The notes below the pieces were generated by a model that saw nothing but the letters and a program-made list of their open reading frames with translations, was not told the DNA's origin and did no database searches. Shown here one piece after another: positions 23,622 to 36,594 of a stretch of 54,818 nt of DNA. The position numbers and the translations under genes are program-made. Position 1 is the stretch's first letter. Each line of letters starts with the position of its first letter. Origin of the DNA: Acidimicrobiaceae bacterium (GTDB lineage: Bacteria > Actinomycetota > Acidimicrobiia > Acidimicrobiales > Poriferisodalaceae); the NCBI GenBank assembly GCA_026713105.1, contig JAPOPC010000070.1, positions 1 to 54,818 of the forward strand. Direction: 5' to 3'.

Positions 23622-24818
23622 TCATCGTTTTCGGCGATTACGGGTCTTGCCGTCGCCTGAGGTGCGACGGCTCTGAATGGGCTTGGTCTCTGGCTCCGGC
23701 TCGGCACGCCTGCGCTTGCGGCCTCGCCCCCCGGCCTGATCCCGACTCGACGATCTCGCGCCACGACGCGCGCTCTTGCGAGCGTCGGCCACTCGTTCAT
23801 CCGACGAGCGCGTCCGGCGGACTGCTGGCGGTTCCACAGGCTCGGTCGGGGCCGGCTGCGGGGCAGGCTCGCTCGCGGGGTCTCGTGAGTCTGCCCGACG
23901 CTCCGCGCTGCGGCGCTCACGTTCAGCCCGGCGCTCCGCTTCGGCGTCGAGTGCCTTGCGTGAACGCTGATTCGGCACCTGCCGCGGCGCCTCGGGCTCA
24001 GGCTCGGGGACTGTCTCGGCTTCGATGACGCCCCCGTCGGAATCGCTCTCCACCAGCGGTTTCGGCGGCTTCATCGTGGCGTGGATGAAGGCCTGGGTCA
24101 GCATCCGGTAAATACTGGACACGATGAAATAGGGCACCAGTGCTGCGGGCACGAAGAAGCTGAAGACCGGCAGCATGAAGGGCAGGTACTTCATCATGAT
24201 TTCCATCTGGCGATTCGGCATGGCCGAATTGCCACGCCGCCTCGCCATCTGGCGTTGCTGGAGCCAGGCCAGCACGAAGGTGACCGCGACGAGTCCCAGG
24301 TACGGCAACCCTTCGACGAAGTCAGCTTGGATGACGTCCTTCGCCGCCTCGGACAGATCCATCCCCAAGGACTGCATCTCGCCGCCGGCAGCGACGATGT
24401 CTTGGTACATCGCCGATTCAGGACTCAGGTTCCTGGGAAACGGGTTGTCGACCGGGTTGTCTTCGGGAATGCGCAGATTCCAGATCACGCGGTACAGCAC
24501 GATGAAGATCGGAATCTGAACCAGGTTCGGCAAGCAGCCGCCCAAGGGGCTCACCCCATGGGACTGGTACAGCTTCATCATTTCTTCGTTGAGCGCTTGA
24601 CGGTCGCCAGAGTGTCGCTTGCGCAGCTGCGCCATCTCCGGCTGCAGGGCCTGCATCTTGGTCATCGACTTGGCACCCCGCAGTGTGAGCGGGGTGAACA
24701 CCAGCATGATCGCCAGAGTCAGCATGCAAATGGCGAACGTGTAGTCGGGCAGCAGCGAGTAGAACCACGCCAACACGGCGGCGATGCCGTCAAATATCGG
24801 ATCAGCCCAATCAAACAT
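23622..24818 (-). CDS. yidC: Membrane protein insertase YidC
   Basis: The 398-residue insertase places proteins into the inner membrane alone or with SecYEG. Five transmembrane segments are visible from residue about 10 to 230. The family core is seen in LVFTPLTLRGAKSMTKMQALQPE, LRKRHSGDRQALNEEMMKLYQSHGVSPLGGCLPNLVQIPIFI and later YLPFMLPVFSFFVPAALVPYF. A highly charged tail of about 150 residues (Arg/Glu/Pro) follows, longer than in E. coli and possibly ribosome-contacting. The start shares a base with the yidD stop (TGATG). Confidence 0.96.
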   Translation of the reverse strand: MFDWADPIFDGIAAVLAWFYSLLPDYTFAICMLTLAIMLVFTPLTLRGAKSMTKMQALQPEMAQLRKRHSGDRQALNEEMMKLYQSHGVSPLGGCLPNLVQIPIFIVLYRVIWNLRIPEDNPVDNPFPRNLSPESAMYQDIVAAGGEMQSLGMDLSEAAKDVIQADFVEGLPYLGLVAVTFVLAWLQQRQMARRRGNSAMPNRQMEIMMKYLPFMLPVFSFFVPAALVPYFIVSSIYRMLTQAFIHATMKPPKPLVESDSDGGVIEAETVPEPEPEAPRQVPNQRSRKALDAEAERRAERERRSAERRADSRDPASEPAPQPAPTEPVEPPAVRRTRSSDERVADARKSARRGARSSSRDQAGGRGRKRRRAEPEPETKPIQSRRTSGDGKTRNRRKR

Positions 24819-25102
24819 CAGCGCATCCCTGCTTCAGTCGCGGCGAGTGCATGCCCGGCCCTGTGAACCTGGTCGCTGTGCTGTGGAACCGGGTCGTAGC
24901 CCCAGCCGCCCCAGGGATGGCAGCGGCAGATGCGCCGCAGGGCCAGCCAGCTTCCGCGGCCCGCACCCCACGTGCGCACGGCGTCCAGTGCGTACTGCGA
25001 ACACGTGGGATCAAACCGGCACGACGGCAACCGCGAGCGGGGGAGCGCTCGATACAGCTTGACCGCGGCGATCAGTGCCCGTCCGATGGGGCCAGACCTC
25101 AT
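24818..25102 (-). CDS. yidD: Membrane protein insertion efficiency factor YidD
   Basis: The 94-residue protein carries the YidD core [20 protein letters not shown] followed by [24 protein letters not shown] with its conserved cysteines. ATG 25102 overlaps the rnpA stop as ATGA. It is the usual neighbour between rnpA and yidC. Confidence 0.96.
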   Translation of the reverse strand: MRSGPIGRALIAAVKLYRALPRSRLPSCRFDPTCSQYALDAVRTWGAGRGSWLALRRICRCHPWGGWGYDPVPQHSDQVHRAGHALAATEAGMR

Positions 25103-25446
25103 TTCAGCGGGCTCGGCGGGCTGTTCAGCGCCCCCGCCGCCGACAGCAGCTCCACCAGCTCGGCTCGAGCTCGTCGATAGGTCACCGCCGACGCCGCTGC
25201 GCGGGTGCCGAAGAGGTAGCGACCGGGCGCCAAGTCGCCCGCGAACTCGCGCAAGACCGCTCGCAGACGCCTGCGAATCCGATTGCGCATCACTGCTGTT
25301 CCCAGATGGCGGCTGAGCACGAACGCCACACGCGGCCGCTGCAAGCCGCGGTCGGCCGCGAAGGCCATCCACAGCAGCTCGCTGTCGAATCGACGACCGC
25401 GGCGCAGTGCTGCGAAGTCGGCCCTGCTGCGGCACGAATCGATCAG
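25099..25446 (-). CDS. rnpA: Ribonuclease P protein component
   Basis: RnpA assists the RNase P RNA in 5' maturation of tRNAs. Seen are [14 protein letters not shown] near the N-terminus and the RNR motif in [17 protein letters not shown]. No ATG, GTG or TTG lies in frame across the whole overlapping rpmH gene. CTG 25446, overlapping the rpmH stop as CTGA, gives a 115-residue protein of normal length. An alternative is an N-extended form starting before rpmH, since the frame stays open to 25821, as described for Thermus rnpA. Confidence 0.93.
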   Translation of the reverse strand: MIDSCRSRADFAALRRGRRFDSELLWMAFAADRGLQRPRVAFVLSRHLGTAVMRNRIRRRLRAVLREFAGDLAPGRYLFGTRAAASAVTYRRARAELVELLSAAGALNSPPSPLK

Positions 25447-25577
25447 GCGCTCAGCCGTTGCCGGCCCTTGCGTCGGCGAGAGTTCACAATCGCCCTGCCT
25501 GCGCGGGTGGACATGCGATGGCGAAAGCCGTGCCGGCGTGCCCGTCTGCGGTTGTGCGGTTGAAATGTGCGCTTCAC
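25443..25577 (-). CDS. rpmH: 50S ribosomal protein L34
   Basis: The 44-residue protein reads [21 protein letters not shown] and ends GRQRLSA, the canonical L34. GTG 25577 follows AGGAGG by seven bases. It is the first gene of the leftward rpmH-rnpA-yidD-yidC operon, divergent from dnaA. Confidence 0.97.
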   Translation of the reverse strand: MKRTFQPHNRRRARRHGFRHRMSTRAGRAIVNSRRRKGRQRLSA

Positions 25578-26024
25578 GCTGCAGCCTCCTGGAGGGTTCA
25601 GGCCGCGGGCGGTTCCGCGAAGTGCGGTGCGGCGGCCGGAGCGTGCCCGGACCTTGGCCCGAGAGCACTGACAGCCTAGGGGTGCTGATGCGGGGCGGCA
25701 CCGGGGTTCGGTGCAGTTGGCGCGTCTGTCTGGGCGCGCGCATTTCGCGCGCAATCGCGCGCGGCGGTCGTTGTGGATCTGCGGACAGAGCGCGCGTCAA
25801 TGCAGCAAATTGCGATGTCATCCGCTGGTTATGCGAGCGTTTTGCGCCTGTCGGCGTACTGTCTAACGCCCGTCAGCTCCCGCATGGCAGAGGTCCACAA
25901 CGACGCGTTTGCGACAGGGGGAGCGCGGCCATAGGTTCCGACCACCGGATGCCGCTTGGTGACTCGAAGGCGAACAACACGTTCCCCGGGCACACATCGG
26001 CCGCAGGCGAACGAGGTTGTCGTA
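25578..26024. other. rpmH-dnaA divergent intergenic region
   Basis: This 447-bp stretch has no convincing gene. It should hold the rpmH and dnaA promoters. It contains three GC-alternating runs (GCGCGCGC 25734-25741, CGCGCGC 25746-25752, CGCGCGCG 25756-25763) spaced about one helical turn. DnaA-like half sites GTTGTGGATC (25770-25779) and GGTCCACAAC (about 25891-25900) are also present, suggesting autoregulation of dnaA. Confidence 0.5.
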
Positions 26025-27629
26025 GTGAGTTTTCCGCAGGCGGAATCCGCAGCCGACGGACCCCGCGGCCAACACCACATTTCGGCATCATCGGAATCAT
26101 TCGAGGCCCCTCAGGAGACCTCGCAGGCTGGGGCGACGGCGGGGAGCACACGCGCAAACACCGACGAGCTGTGGTCGCAGTGCCGCGAGATCTTGCGGAC
26201 CACGGTGTCCGACGCGCTGTGGCTGGGTTACTTCCGGCACCTGCAGGCGCTGCACATCGACGGCGAGCTTGCCGTACTGATCGCGCCGAGCAACATGATC
26301 CGCGATCGCATCCAGAGGCGATACATCCCCATGCTGCACGCCGCCTTCGAGCAACTGCCCGTACGCCCGCAGACCTACGAGATCGAGACCCGGCCCGAGC
26401 TCAGCGAGCTCGACAGCGCCAACGGCGCCGATGCCCAGCCGCATGGCCTGGATGCCATTGTCGACGACGGCGATGCCCCGCCCAGCAACGACGCCGAGAC
26501 ATGGCACCCAGCCGCTGGCGCGGCCCAGGCGCCGCCGTCCGGCGTCTCCACAGCAGCAGAGGCCGCCGCCACGTCACCCGAGGTCACCACACCGTCGCGC
26601 CGGATCTCCGGCGTCGACATCACCAACCCCCGGTACACCTTCGAGAGCTTCGTCACCGGCAGCAGCAACCGGTTCGCCCAGGCCGCAGCGCTTGCGGTCG
26701 CCGAGACTCCAGGCGTTGCTTACAACCCGCTGTTCATTCACGGAAGCACCGGGCTCGGCAAGACCCATTTGCTCCAGGCCATAGTGAACTTTCTGCGTTC
26801 CACGCTGCCGGAGCATCGTGTGCGGTACGTCTCCACCGAGACGTTCCTCTCGGAGTTCATCGAGGCCATCCGCACGAACACCACGCCGGCGTTCAAGCGG
26901 CGCTACCGCGAGCTCGACGTCTTGCTGCTCGACGACATCCAGTTCATGGAGGGCAAAGAAGGCTTACAGGAAGAGCTGTTCCATACCTTCAACTCGTTGC
27001 ATGTCGCGGGCCGGCAGATCGTCATTTCCTCAGACCGCCCGCCCCGCAGCATCGCCACGCTGTCGGATCGACTGCGCAGCCGCTTCGAGTGGGGCCTGAT
27101 TACCGACATCCAGCCACCCGATCTGGAGACCCGGGTGGCCATCCTGCGCAAGAAGACCGAGCACGGTCATGTGCCCGACGAGGTGCTCGAGCACATCGCC
27201 CATATCATCACGAACAACATCCGTGAACTTGAGGGTGCGCTGGTACGGGTCACGGCATACGCCAGCCTCACGCGGAGTCCGGTCACCCTTGAGATGGCCC
27301 AGCAGATTCTCAGCGATGTCCGCGAGCCCCAGGAGAAACCGATCACCACCGACCGGATCCTGCAGATGACTTCCGACATGTTCGGTTACAGCATCAGCCA
27401 GCTCACCAGCCAGGGCCGCCAGCAGGGCCTCGTCAAGGCCCGCCAGATCAGCATGTATGTCATGAGGGAACTCACCGACTTGAGCTATCCCGCCATCGCC
27501 AGCGTCTTCGGCGGCCGCGATCACACCACCGTGATGCACGCTGTCAAGAAGATCAACGGTCTCCTGCCTGCAGAACGCAAGGTGTACGACCAAGTCGCCC
27601 AGCTGATCGCTCACGTCCGGGCTGCCTGA
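26025..27629 (+). CDS. dnaA: Chromosomal replication initiator DnaA
   Basis: The 534-residue AAA+ protein binds DnaA boxes and opens oriC. Domain I is LWSQCREILRTTVSDALWLGYF; a long acidic/Ala-rich linker (domain II) follows; domain III has NPLFIHGSTGLGKTHLLQA, VLLLDDIQFM and the SDRPPRSI sensor; domain IV has GGRDHTTVMHAVKKI. GTG 26025 is favoured by GAGG at 26013-26016 (8 nt); the frame opens further upstream to TTG 25956. Confidence 0.96.
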   Translation: MSFPQAESAADGPRGQHHISASSESFEAPQETSQAGATAGSTRANTDELWSQCREILRTTVSDALWLGYFRHLQALHIDGELAVLIAPSNMIRDRIQRRYIPMLHAAFEQLPVRPQTYEIETRPELSELDSANGADAQPHGLDAIVDDGDAPPSNDAETWHPAAGAAQAPPSGVSTAAEAAATSPEVTTPSRRISGVDITNPRYTFESFVTGSSNRFAQAAALAVAETPGVAYNPLFIHGSTGLGKTHLLQAIVNFLRSTLPEHRVRYVSTETFLSEFIEAIRTNTTPAFKRRYRELDVLLLDDIQFMEGKEGLQEELFHTFNSLHVAGRQIVISSDRPPRSIATLSDRLRSRFEWGLITDIQPPDLETRVAILRKKTEHGHVPDEVLEHIAHIITNNIRELEGALVRVTAYASLTRSPVTLEMAQQILSDVREPQEKPITTDRILQMTSDMFGYSISQLTSQGRQQGLVKARQISMYVMRELTDLSYPAIASVFGGRDHTTVMHAVKKINGLLPAERKVYDQVAQLIAHVRAA

Positions 27630-27954
27630 GGTCGACTCAACGACTGCTGTCCGCTGTGCGGTCAACGGCTGGATCTAGGGTGTCTCCACACGCTGTGGAC
27701 AACGAGTGGAAAAGTTCTCGACAGACCTCGGGAAAAGTTGCGATTATCCACCGCGGAGTCGGCGACGCGAGAAAATGGAGGGTGTAGCTGTGGACGCGGC
27801 AAGCAAGACTGTTGACGGCCTTCGGCGGGCTGATCTGCGACAACGGCCAGTCATCCACAATCCACAGCCCCTACAACCACTATTGAATAACTATCAACCT
27901 GCTCTTTGAGGATTGTCCGTCTCATCGGTCCGGTATGGCCAAGGAGAACCGCCT
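27630..27954. other. oriC: Replication origin oriC
   Basis: The 325-bp dnaA-dnaN gap contains several DnaA boxes or near-boxes: TGTGGACAA (27694-27702, minus strand), TTATCCACC (27744-27752), TGTGGACGC (27789-27797, minus), TCATCCACA (27851-27859) and CAATCCACA (27858-27866). A more A/T-rich stretch at about 27875-27900 could unwind first. Position between dnaA and dnaN is the usual actinobacterial one. Genes point away on both sides. The dnaN ribosome site AAGGAG is at 27941-27946. Confidence 0.93.
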
Positions 27955-29064
27955 GTGAAATTGCGCATTGAACGAGACGCATTGGTCGAGCGGCTGGCTT
28001 TGGCCAGTCGAGGGGTCAATGCGCGCGGTGGTGGCCTGTTCGTGCTGACCGGCTTGCATCTGCGCGCCGATGAGGAAGGTCTCGCTGTCACTGGCACCGA
28101 TCTCGACCTGACGGTGCGCACGCGTCTGCGCACTGCGGTGGAGGCGCCCGGAGAGACCGTCGTGCCGGCTCGACTGCTGACCGATATCGCGCGAGCTCTG
28201 CCGCCGGGCGAGGTCGATCTGCAGGTGACCGATGATGAGGCTCAGATCACGAGCGCACGAGCACAGTTCTCGGTGCGGACCCTGCCGACTGCCGACTTCC
28301 CGACCTTGCCCCAGCCCGCCGGAGATGATGTCACGGTGCCTGCGGTCGACCTCGCACAGGCTTTCCGTCAGGTCGTCCGCGCGGCAAGTTCCGATGACGC
28401 CCGCCCGATCCTGACCGGCGTGCTCATGGCCGCCCGAGGCGATGGTCTGCGATTGGTAGCCACCGATTCCTATCGCCTCGCTCTGCGAGACCTCCCCGAG
28501 GCACAGGTGCTCGGGCCGGGCCAGCAGGTGCTCGTGCCCTCACGGGCGCTTGAGGAGCTGGGCCGTATCCTCGACTCGAGCAAAGACGTCACCATGCGCT
28601 TGGGGGAGCGGGAAGTCACCTTCGAGGTCAGTGACGATTCTGCCTCGGCGCAGGTGACCTGCCGCCTCATCGCCGGCGACTTCCCCAGCTACGAACCGCT
28701 GATTCCCGACTCTCACGACAACTGCCTCGAGATAGACCGCGGCGCGTTGCTCGACGGCGCCCGCCGGCTCCGGCTGCTGGCCCGCGACACGAATGCACCC
28801 CTGCGCATGGAGTTGCGTTCTGACAGCATCGAGCTCACGGTCATCAGCCAAGACGTGGGCAGCGCGAGCGAAGAAATCGATGCTGCCTACGAGGGAGAGC
28901 CCACCACCGTGGCGTTCAATCCCGACTACCTCATCGAAGGCCTCGAGGCAGCCGACGGCGACACCGTCGAGATCGTGCGGCTCGATGCGCTGAAGCCTGC
29001 TGTGCTGCGGATGCCTGGCCAGGGTGAGTTCTTGTACCTGCTGATGCCCGTGCGGGTGTCGTGA
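27955..29064 (+). CDS. dnaN: DNA polymerase III beta sliding clamp
   Basis: The 369-residue clamp tethers polymerases to DNA. It starts KLRIERDALVERLALASRGVNARG and ends with LLMPVRVS, the usual LMPVR(L/V) C-terminus that lies near the partner-binding pocket. GTG 27955 is chosen for AAGGAG 8 nt upstream and for the standard N-terminus. The stop overlaps the recF start (GTGA). Confidence 0.97.
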   Translation: MKLRIERDALVERLALASRGVNARGGGLFVLTGLHLRADEEGLAVTGTDLDLTVRTRLRTAVEAPGETVVPARLLTDIARALPPGEVDLQVTDDEAQITSARAQFSVRTLPTADFPTLPQPAGDDVTVPAVDLAQAFRQVVRAASSDDARPILTGVLMAARGDGLRLVATDSYRLALRDLPEAQVLGPGQQVLVPSRALEELGRILDSSKDVTMRLGEREVTFEVSDDSASAQVTCRLIAGDFPSYEPLIPDSHDNCLEIDRGALLDGARRLRLLARDTNAPLRMELRSDSIELTVISQDVGSASEEIDAAYEGEPTTVAFNPDYLIEGLEAADGDTVEIVRLDALKPAVLRMPGQGEFLYLLMPVRVS

Positions 29065-30143
29065 TCGTTGCTTGGCTGAGCATCGAGAATTTTCGCAATC
29101 ACCGGGCGACGAAGCTGTCGCTTGACGCGCAACGGACGCTCGTGGTCGGTCCGAACGGGCATGGCAAGACCAATCTGCTCGAGGCGATCGCCCTGCTGGA
29201 CGGTTCGGGCTCGTTTCGCGGGGCGAGCGCGGAAACGCTCGTGCGCTCCGGCTGCGAGCGAGCCTTCGTGCGTGCCGAGGTCCGGCGTGATCGCCGGGCA
29301 CACCTGGTGGAGATGGAGATTGCTGCAGGCGGTCGCTCTCGCGCTCAGGTGAACGGACAGCGGGTGCGTTCACTGCGCGATCTTGCCGAGGTCGTCAGCA
29401 CTGTGGTGTTCTGCCCCGCAGACCTGTCGATCGCAGCGGGCGCGCCGTCGGTGCGCCGCGAGCTGCTCGACAGCGTGCTGACCGTCACCGACCGCGAGTA
29501 CCGAGCGACGCGGCTTGATTTCGAGCGGATCCTGCGGCAGCGCAACAATCTCTTGAAGCAGGCCGGTCACCGTCCCGACGCCGAGGCCATGACGACCCTC
29601 GATGTGTGGGACGCGCAGCTCGCGATCGCCGGCGAGATCATTGCGCGCCGGCGCGAGGCCCTGTGTTCGGCGTTGACGACGCCGGCGGGGGCCGCCTACG
29701 ACCAGCTCGCGGGCTCTGCCGCGGATCTGCGTCTGTCCTACGCGGCGCAGTGGCGCCATCACACGCTCGCTGAAGCGTTGGCGCAGGCTCGGCGCGACGA
29801 CCTGCGGCGCGGCACGACAACCGTGGGCCCGCACCGCGACGACATGGCGGTCTGCCTCGATGGCCTGCCGGCACGCACGCACGCTTCCCAGGGCGAGCAG
29901 CGCAGCATCGCCCTGGCGTTGAGGCTGGCGCAGCATCGCTGCACAGCCCAGATCAGCGGGGTCGAGCCGCTCGTCTTGCTGGACGACGTGTTCTCCGAAC
30001 TCGATGAGGGCAGGGCCCTCCGGCTCGTCGGCTGCCTTCCTGCCGCGCAGATCGTGGTGACCTCGGCTACCGGACATGTGCCGCCTGGGATCGAAGGGCA
30101 CAGCCACGTCCACATTCGCGACGGCGAAGTGGTGCCCGCGTAA
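29061..30143 (+). CDS. recF: DNA replication and repair protein RecF
   Basis: The 360-residue SMC-like ATPase loads RecA at gaps with RecOR. It has LSIENFRNHRATKLSL, Walker A GPNGHGKTNLLEAI, the signature SQGEQRSIALALRLAQ and Walker B LVLLDDVFSELDEGR. Start GTG 29061 overlaps the dnaN stop, giving a coupled dnaN-recF pair. Confidence 0.97.
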   Translation: MIVAWLSIENFRNHRATKLSLDAQRTLVVGPNGHGKTNLLEAIALLDGSGSFRGASAETLVRSGCERAFVRAEVRRDRRAHLVEMEIAAGGRSRAQVNGQRVRSLRDLAEVVSTVVFCPADLSIAAGAPSVRRELLDSVLTVTDREYRATRLDFERILRQRNNLLKQAGHRPDAEAMTTLDVWDAQLAIAGEIIARRREALCSALTTPAGAAYDQLAGSAADLRLSYAAQWRHHTLAEALAQARRDDLRRGTTTVGPHRDDMAVCLDGLPARTHASQGEQRSIALALRLAQHRCTAQISGVEPLVLLDDVFSELDEGRALRLVGCLPAAQIVVTSATGHVPPGIEGHSHVHIRDGEVVPA

Positions 30144-30175
30144 CGCTGTGGCCAGCGTGCGAGCATGTTGATCCG

Positions 30176-30496
30176 ATGAAGAGACGCCGTCGCACAACGG
30201 GTGGCCGGGACCCACGGCCGATCAGTGATTCGATCCGGGCGGTCACCGCCGGCTTCGGTTCTCGAGGTCGCGCGATGGACCTCAACGAGCGTTGGACCGA
30301 GGCGGTCGGCGAGGCGATAGCGGCCCACTCACAGCCTGAGCGGCTCGACGCCGGCCGGCTGACCGTCGTGGTCGACGACCCTGCCTGGGCGACAGAGTTG
30401 CGCTATCACTCCAGCCGGATTCTGGCCGCGTTGAACGCCGAATCGGGTGCCGCAACGATCGCTGAGCTCCGCTTGCGCGTGCAACCTGGAACTTGA
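30176..30496 (+). CDS. dciA: DciA-like (DUF721) helicase operator protein
   Basis: The 106-residue protein fits DUF721: the core has WTEAVGEAIAAHSQPERLDAGRLTVVVDDPAWATELRYHSSRILAALN. DciA loads or assists DnaB in bacteria lacking DnaC, matching the recF-gyrB position here. It lies 32 bp after recF. Confidence 0.9.
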   Translation: MKRRRRTTGGRDPRPISDSIRAVTAGFGSRGRAMDLNERWTEAVGEAIAAHSQPERLDAGRLTVVVDDPAWATELRYHSSRILAALNAESGAATIAELRLRVQPGT

Positions 30497-30575
30497 TTCA
30501 GAAAAGTGCTGTTGACCTGCGGTTATAGCACTCTGCGAACGACTGATCCTGCGCCGAGAAAGGCTCACTCTCCAG

Positions 30576-30581
30576 TAGACT
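30576..30581 (+). promoter_or_regulatory. -10 box for leaderless gyrB
   Basis: TAGACT (TANNNT) ends 8 nt before GTG 30590; the intervening GGTGACCC is not a good ribosome site. Transcription from this box would begin at or near the start codon. No clear -35 is visible. Confidence 0.5.
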
Positions 30582-30586
30582 GGTGA

Positions 30587-32587
<2,001 letters not shown>

Positions 32588-32620
32588 GCTGACGGTCAGA
32601 CGGATCCGGCTGGGAGCGAC

Positions 32621-35185
<2,565 letters not shown>

Positions 35186-35194
35186 CTTCTGCCG

Positions 35195-35599
35195 ATGCCG
35201 ACGGGTGCGTCGCGAACGATTCAGAGCCAGCGTGGGCAGGCAGCACTGCCGGTGGCGTTGCTGGCGCTGGCGTTGCTCATCAGCGTGGGGTTGGTGGCGC
35301 GCTGGGGTCAGGCGGCGCTTGCAAGCTCACGGGCGCAGGCCGCAGCCGACGCAGCCGCGATGGCGACGCTCGCAGCAGCCGACCTGCATGCCATCGCCGA
35401 AGGTGTGCCGCCGGACAGTTCCGTGGCGTTGTCTGCCGTGAACGATGCGGGCGGGACGCTGCTCGCCTTCGAATCGCACGTCAACAGCAGCGAAGTGTTG
35501 GTGGAAGTCGTCGCAGAGGTTGACGGTCAACGCGCCTCGGCGTCGGCGTCGTCGTCACTGCCACCGGTTTCGGGGGCGAACGGGCGGCCTGGCGACTGA
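35195..35599 (+). CDS. TadE/Rv-type pilus-assembly-like membrane protein
   Basis: The 134-residue protein has RGQAALPVALLALALLISVGLVARWG, a positively preceded N-terminal membrane helix, followed by SSRAQAAADAAAMATLAA, the pattern of TadE/TadG pseudopilins and actinobacterial helicase/secretion-neighbourhood TadE-like proteins. The rest is small-residue-rich and extracytoplasmic. No other Tad gene is present in the window. It begins 9 bp after gyrA. Confidence 0.65.
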   Translation: MPTGASRTIQSQRGQAALPVALLALALLISVGLVARWGQAALASSRAQAAADAAAMATLAAADLHAIAEGVPPDSSVALSAVNDAGGTLLAFESHVNSSEVLVEVVAEVDGQRASASASSSLPPVSGANGRPGD

Positions 35600-35603
35600 C
35601 TCC

Positions 35604-35609
35604 TACACT
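35604..35609 (+). promoter_or_regulatory. -10 box for leaderless DUF3566 gene
   Basis: TACACT (TANNNT) ends 7 nt before GTG 35617; no ribosome-binding sequence lies between. Confidence 0.5.
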
Positions 35610-35616
35610 GCGAAGC

Positions 35617-36240
35617 GTGGCCGATCCGACATCCGGTCAGGGGCCGCCGACGCCGGAGCAAAGCGGACCGACTCCCACCGACGAGCTGTTCGCGGAAGCG
35701 TTGGGCATCACCCCGACGAGCCGCGCGCCCGTCCCGCCCCAGATCCCGCCCGCGCCGCCGCACGCCGCACAGGCTCCGCCGCTCCACCCGTCACCTGGCC
35801 AGCAGGCGCCGCTGCCCCACGATCCACAAGCCCCGCCGGTGCGATGGGCATGGCTGAGCCAGCGTCGGGCCCGGGTGCACCGAACGCACCGGATCCTGCG
35901 TCATATCGACCCTTGGTCGGTCTTCAAGGTGTCGGTGCTGCTGTACGCCTGCCTGTATGTGGCTGTGCTGGCGGCCGGGGTGCTGCTGTGGAACGCGGCC
36001 CAGCGGTCAGGCCTGGTCGACAAGGTGGAGTCGTTCATCACCGAGGTCGGCTCCTATGAGAGCTGGACGATCGACGGAGCGGTGATCTTCGGGCGTGCCC
36101 GAATCGTCGGCCTCATCGTCGCTGTCGTCGGCGTCGCCTTCAACGTGGTGATGGCGATCATGTTCAACCTGATCAGTGATCTCACCGGCGGCGTGCGGGT
36201 CACTGTGCTCGAAGACGACCGCCGCCCCCCCGCCCGCTAG
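35617..36240 (+). CDS. DUF3566 membrane protein
   Basis: The 207-residue protein has a Pro-rich disordered N-terminus (to about residue 85), then IDPWSVFKVSVLLYACLYVAVLAAGVLLW (helix 1) and ARIVGLIVAVVGVAFNVVMAIMFNLISDLTGGVRV (helix 2), the DUF3566 core. In mycobacteria the homologue is the gene after gyrA, and it is reported there in the cell-division/envelope context; function is uncertain. Start GTG 35617 fits a leaderless promoter. Confidence 0.9.
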   Translation: MADPTSGQGPPTPEQSGPTPTDELFAEALGITPTSRAPVPPQIPPAPPHAAQAPPLHPSPGQQAPLPHDPQAPPVRWAWLSQRRARVHRTHRILRHIDPWSVFKVSVLLYACLYVAVLAAGVLLWNAAQRSGLVDKVESFITEVGSYESWTIDGAVIFGRARIVGLIVAVVGVAFNVVMAIMFNLISDLTGGVRVTVLEDDRRPPAR

Positions 36241-36339
36241 ACCTCCAAGCCAGCCGCCGCAGATGCCAGAGCTTGTGGCAGCGCGCCGATAGCTGGCTTG
36301 GTCGCTGCGGTGGCCTGGCTGTAGTGTGTGCGGCTTCGC

Positions 36340-36413
<74 letters not shown>

Positions 36414-36433
36414 CAAGAGGGCCCGCAGCAGTC

Positions 36434-36574
36434 ATGGTGAGCTTCCTTCGCCGTGCCCTGCTCGCGGTCGTCGTCGGCGGGCTGGTCACCATCGTCCTGC
36501 GCCTGCGACCCTCCCAAGACGTGCCGCGCCGCGAGGGCAGCTGGCGCGAGCTGGCCGGTCCTGGCTTGCGGTGA
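36434..36574 (+). CDS. 46-residue single-helix membrane protein
   Basis: A short gene 20 bp after tRNA-Ile encodes FLRRALLAVVVGGLVTIVLRLRPSQDVPRREGSWREL. It has one hydrophobic helix (residues 8-23) with flanking arginines and a charged tail, ending in TGA 36572-36574. Tiny membrane proteins at this tRNA-Ile position occur in other actinobacteria, but the family is not identified. Confidence 0.55.
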   Translation: MVSFLRRALLAVVVGGLVTIVLRLRPSQDVPRREGSWRELAGPGLR

Positions 36575-36594
36575 GCTGACATGAGCCTGAACCC

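Noticed and set aside
23213..23920. Longer start (to 23920) for the Jag_N-domain gene
   Set aside because: The additional N-terminal part is antisense-free but overlaps the end of yidC in another frame and is Arg/Ser/Pro low complexity; ATG 23581 matches the Jag_N start exactly.
25283..27226. A 647-codon plus-strand frame spanning the rnpA/rpmH region and dnaA
   Set aside because: It overlaps rpmH, rnpA and most of dnaA in another frame and is Arg/Pro/Ala low complexity.
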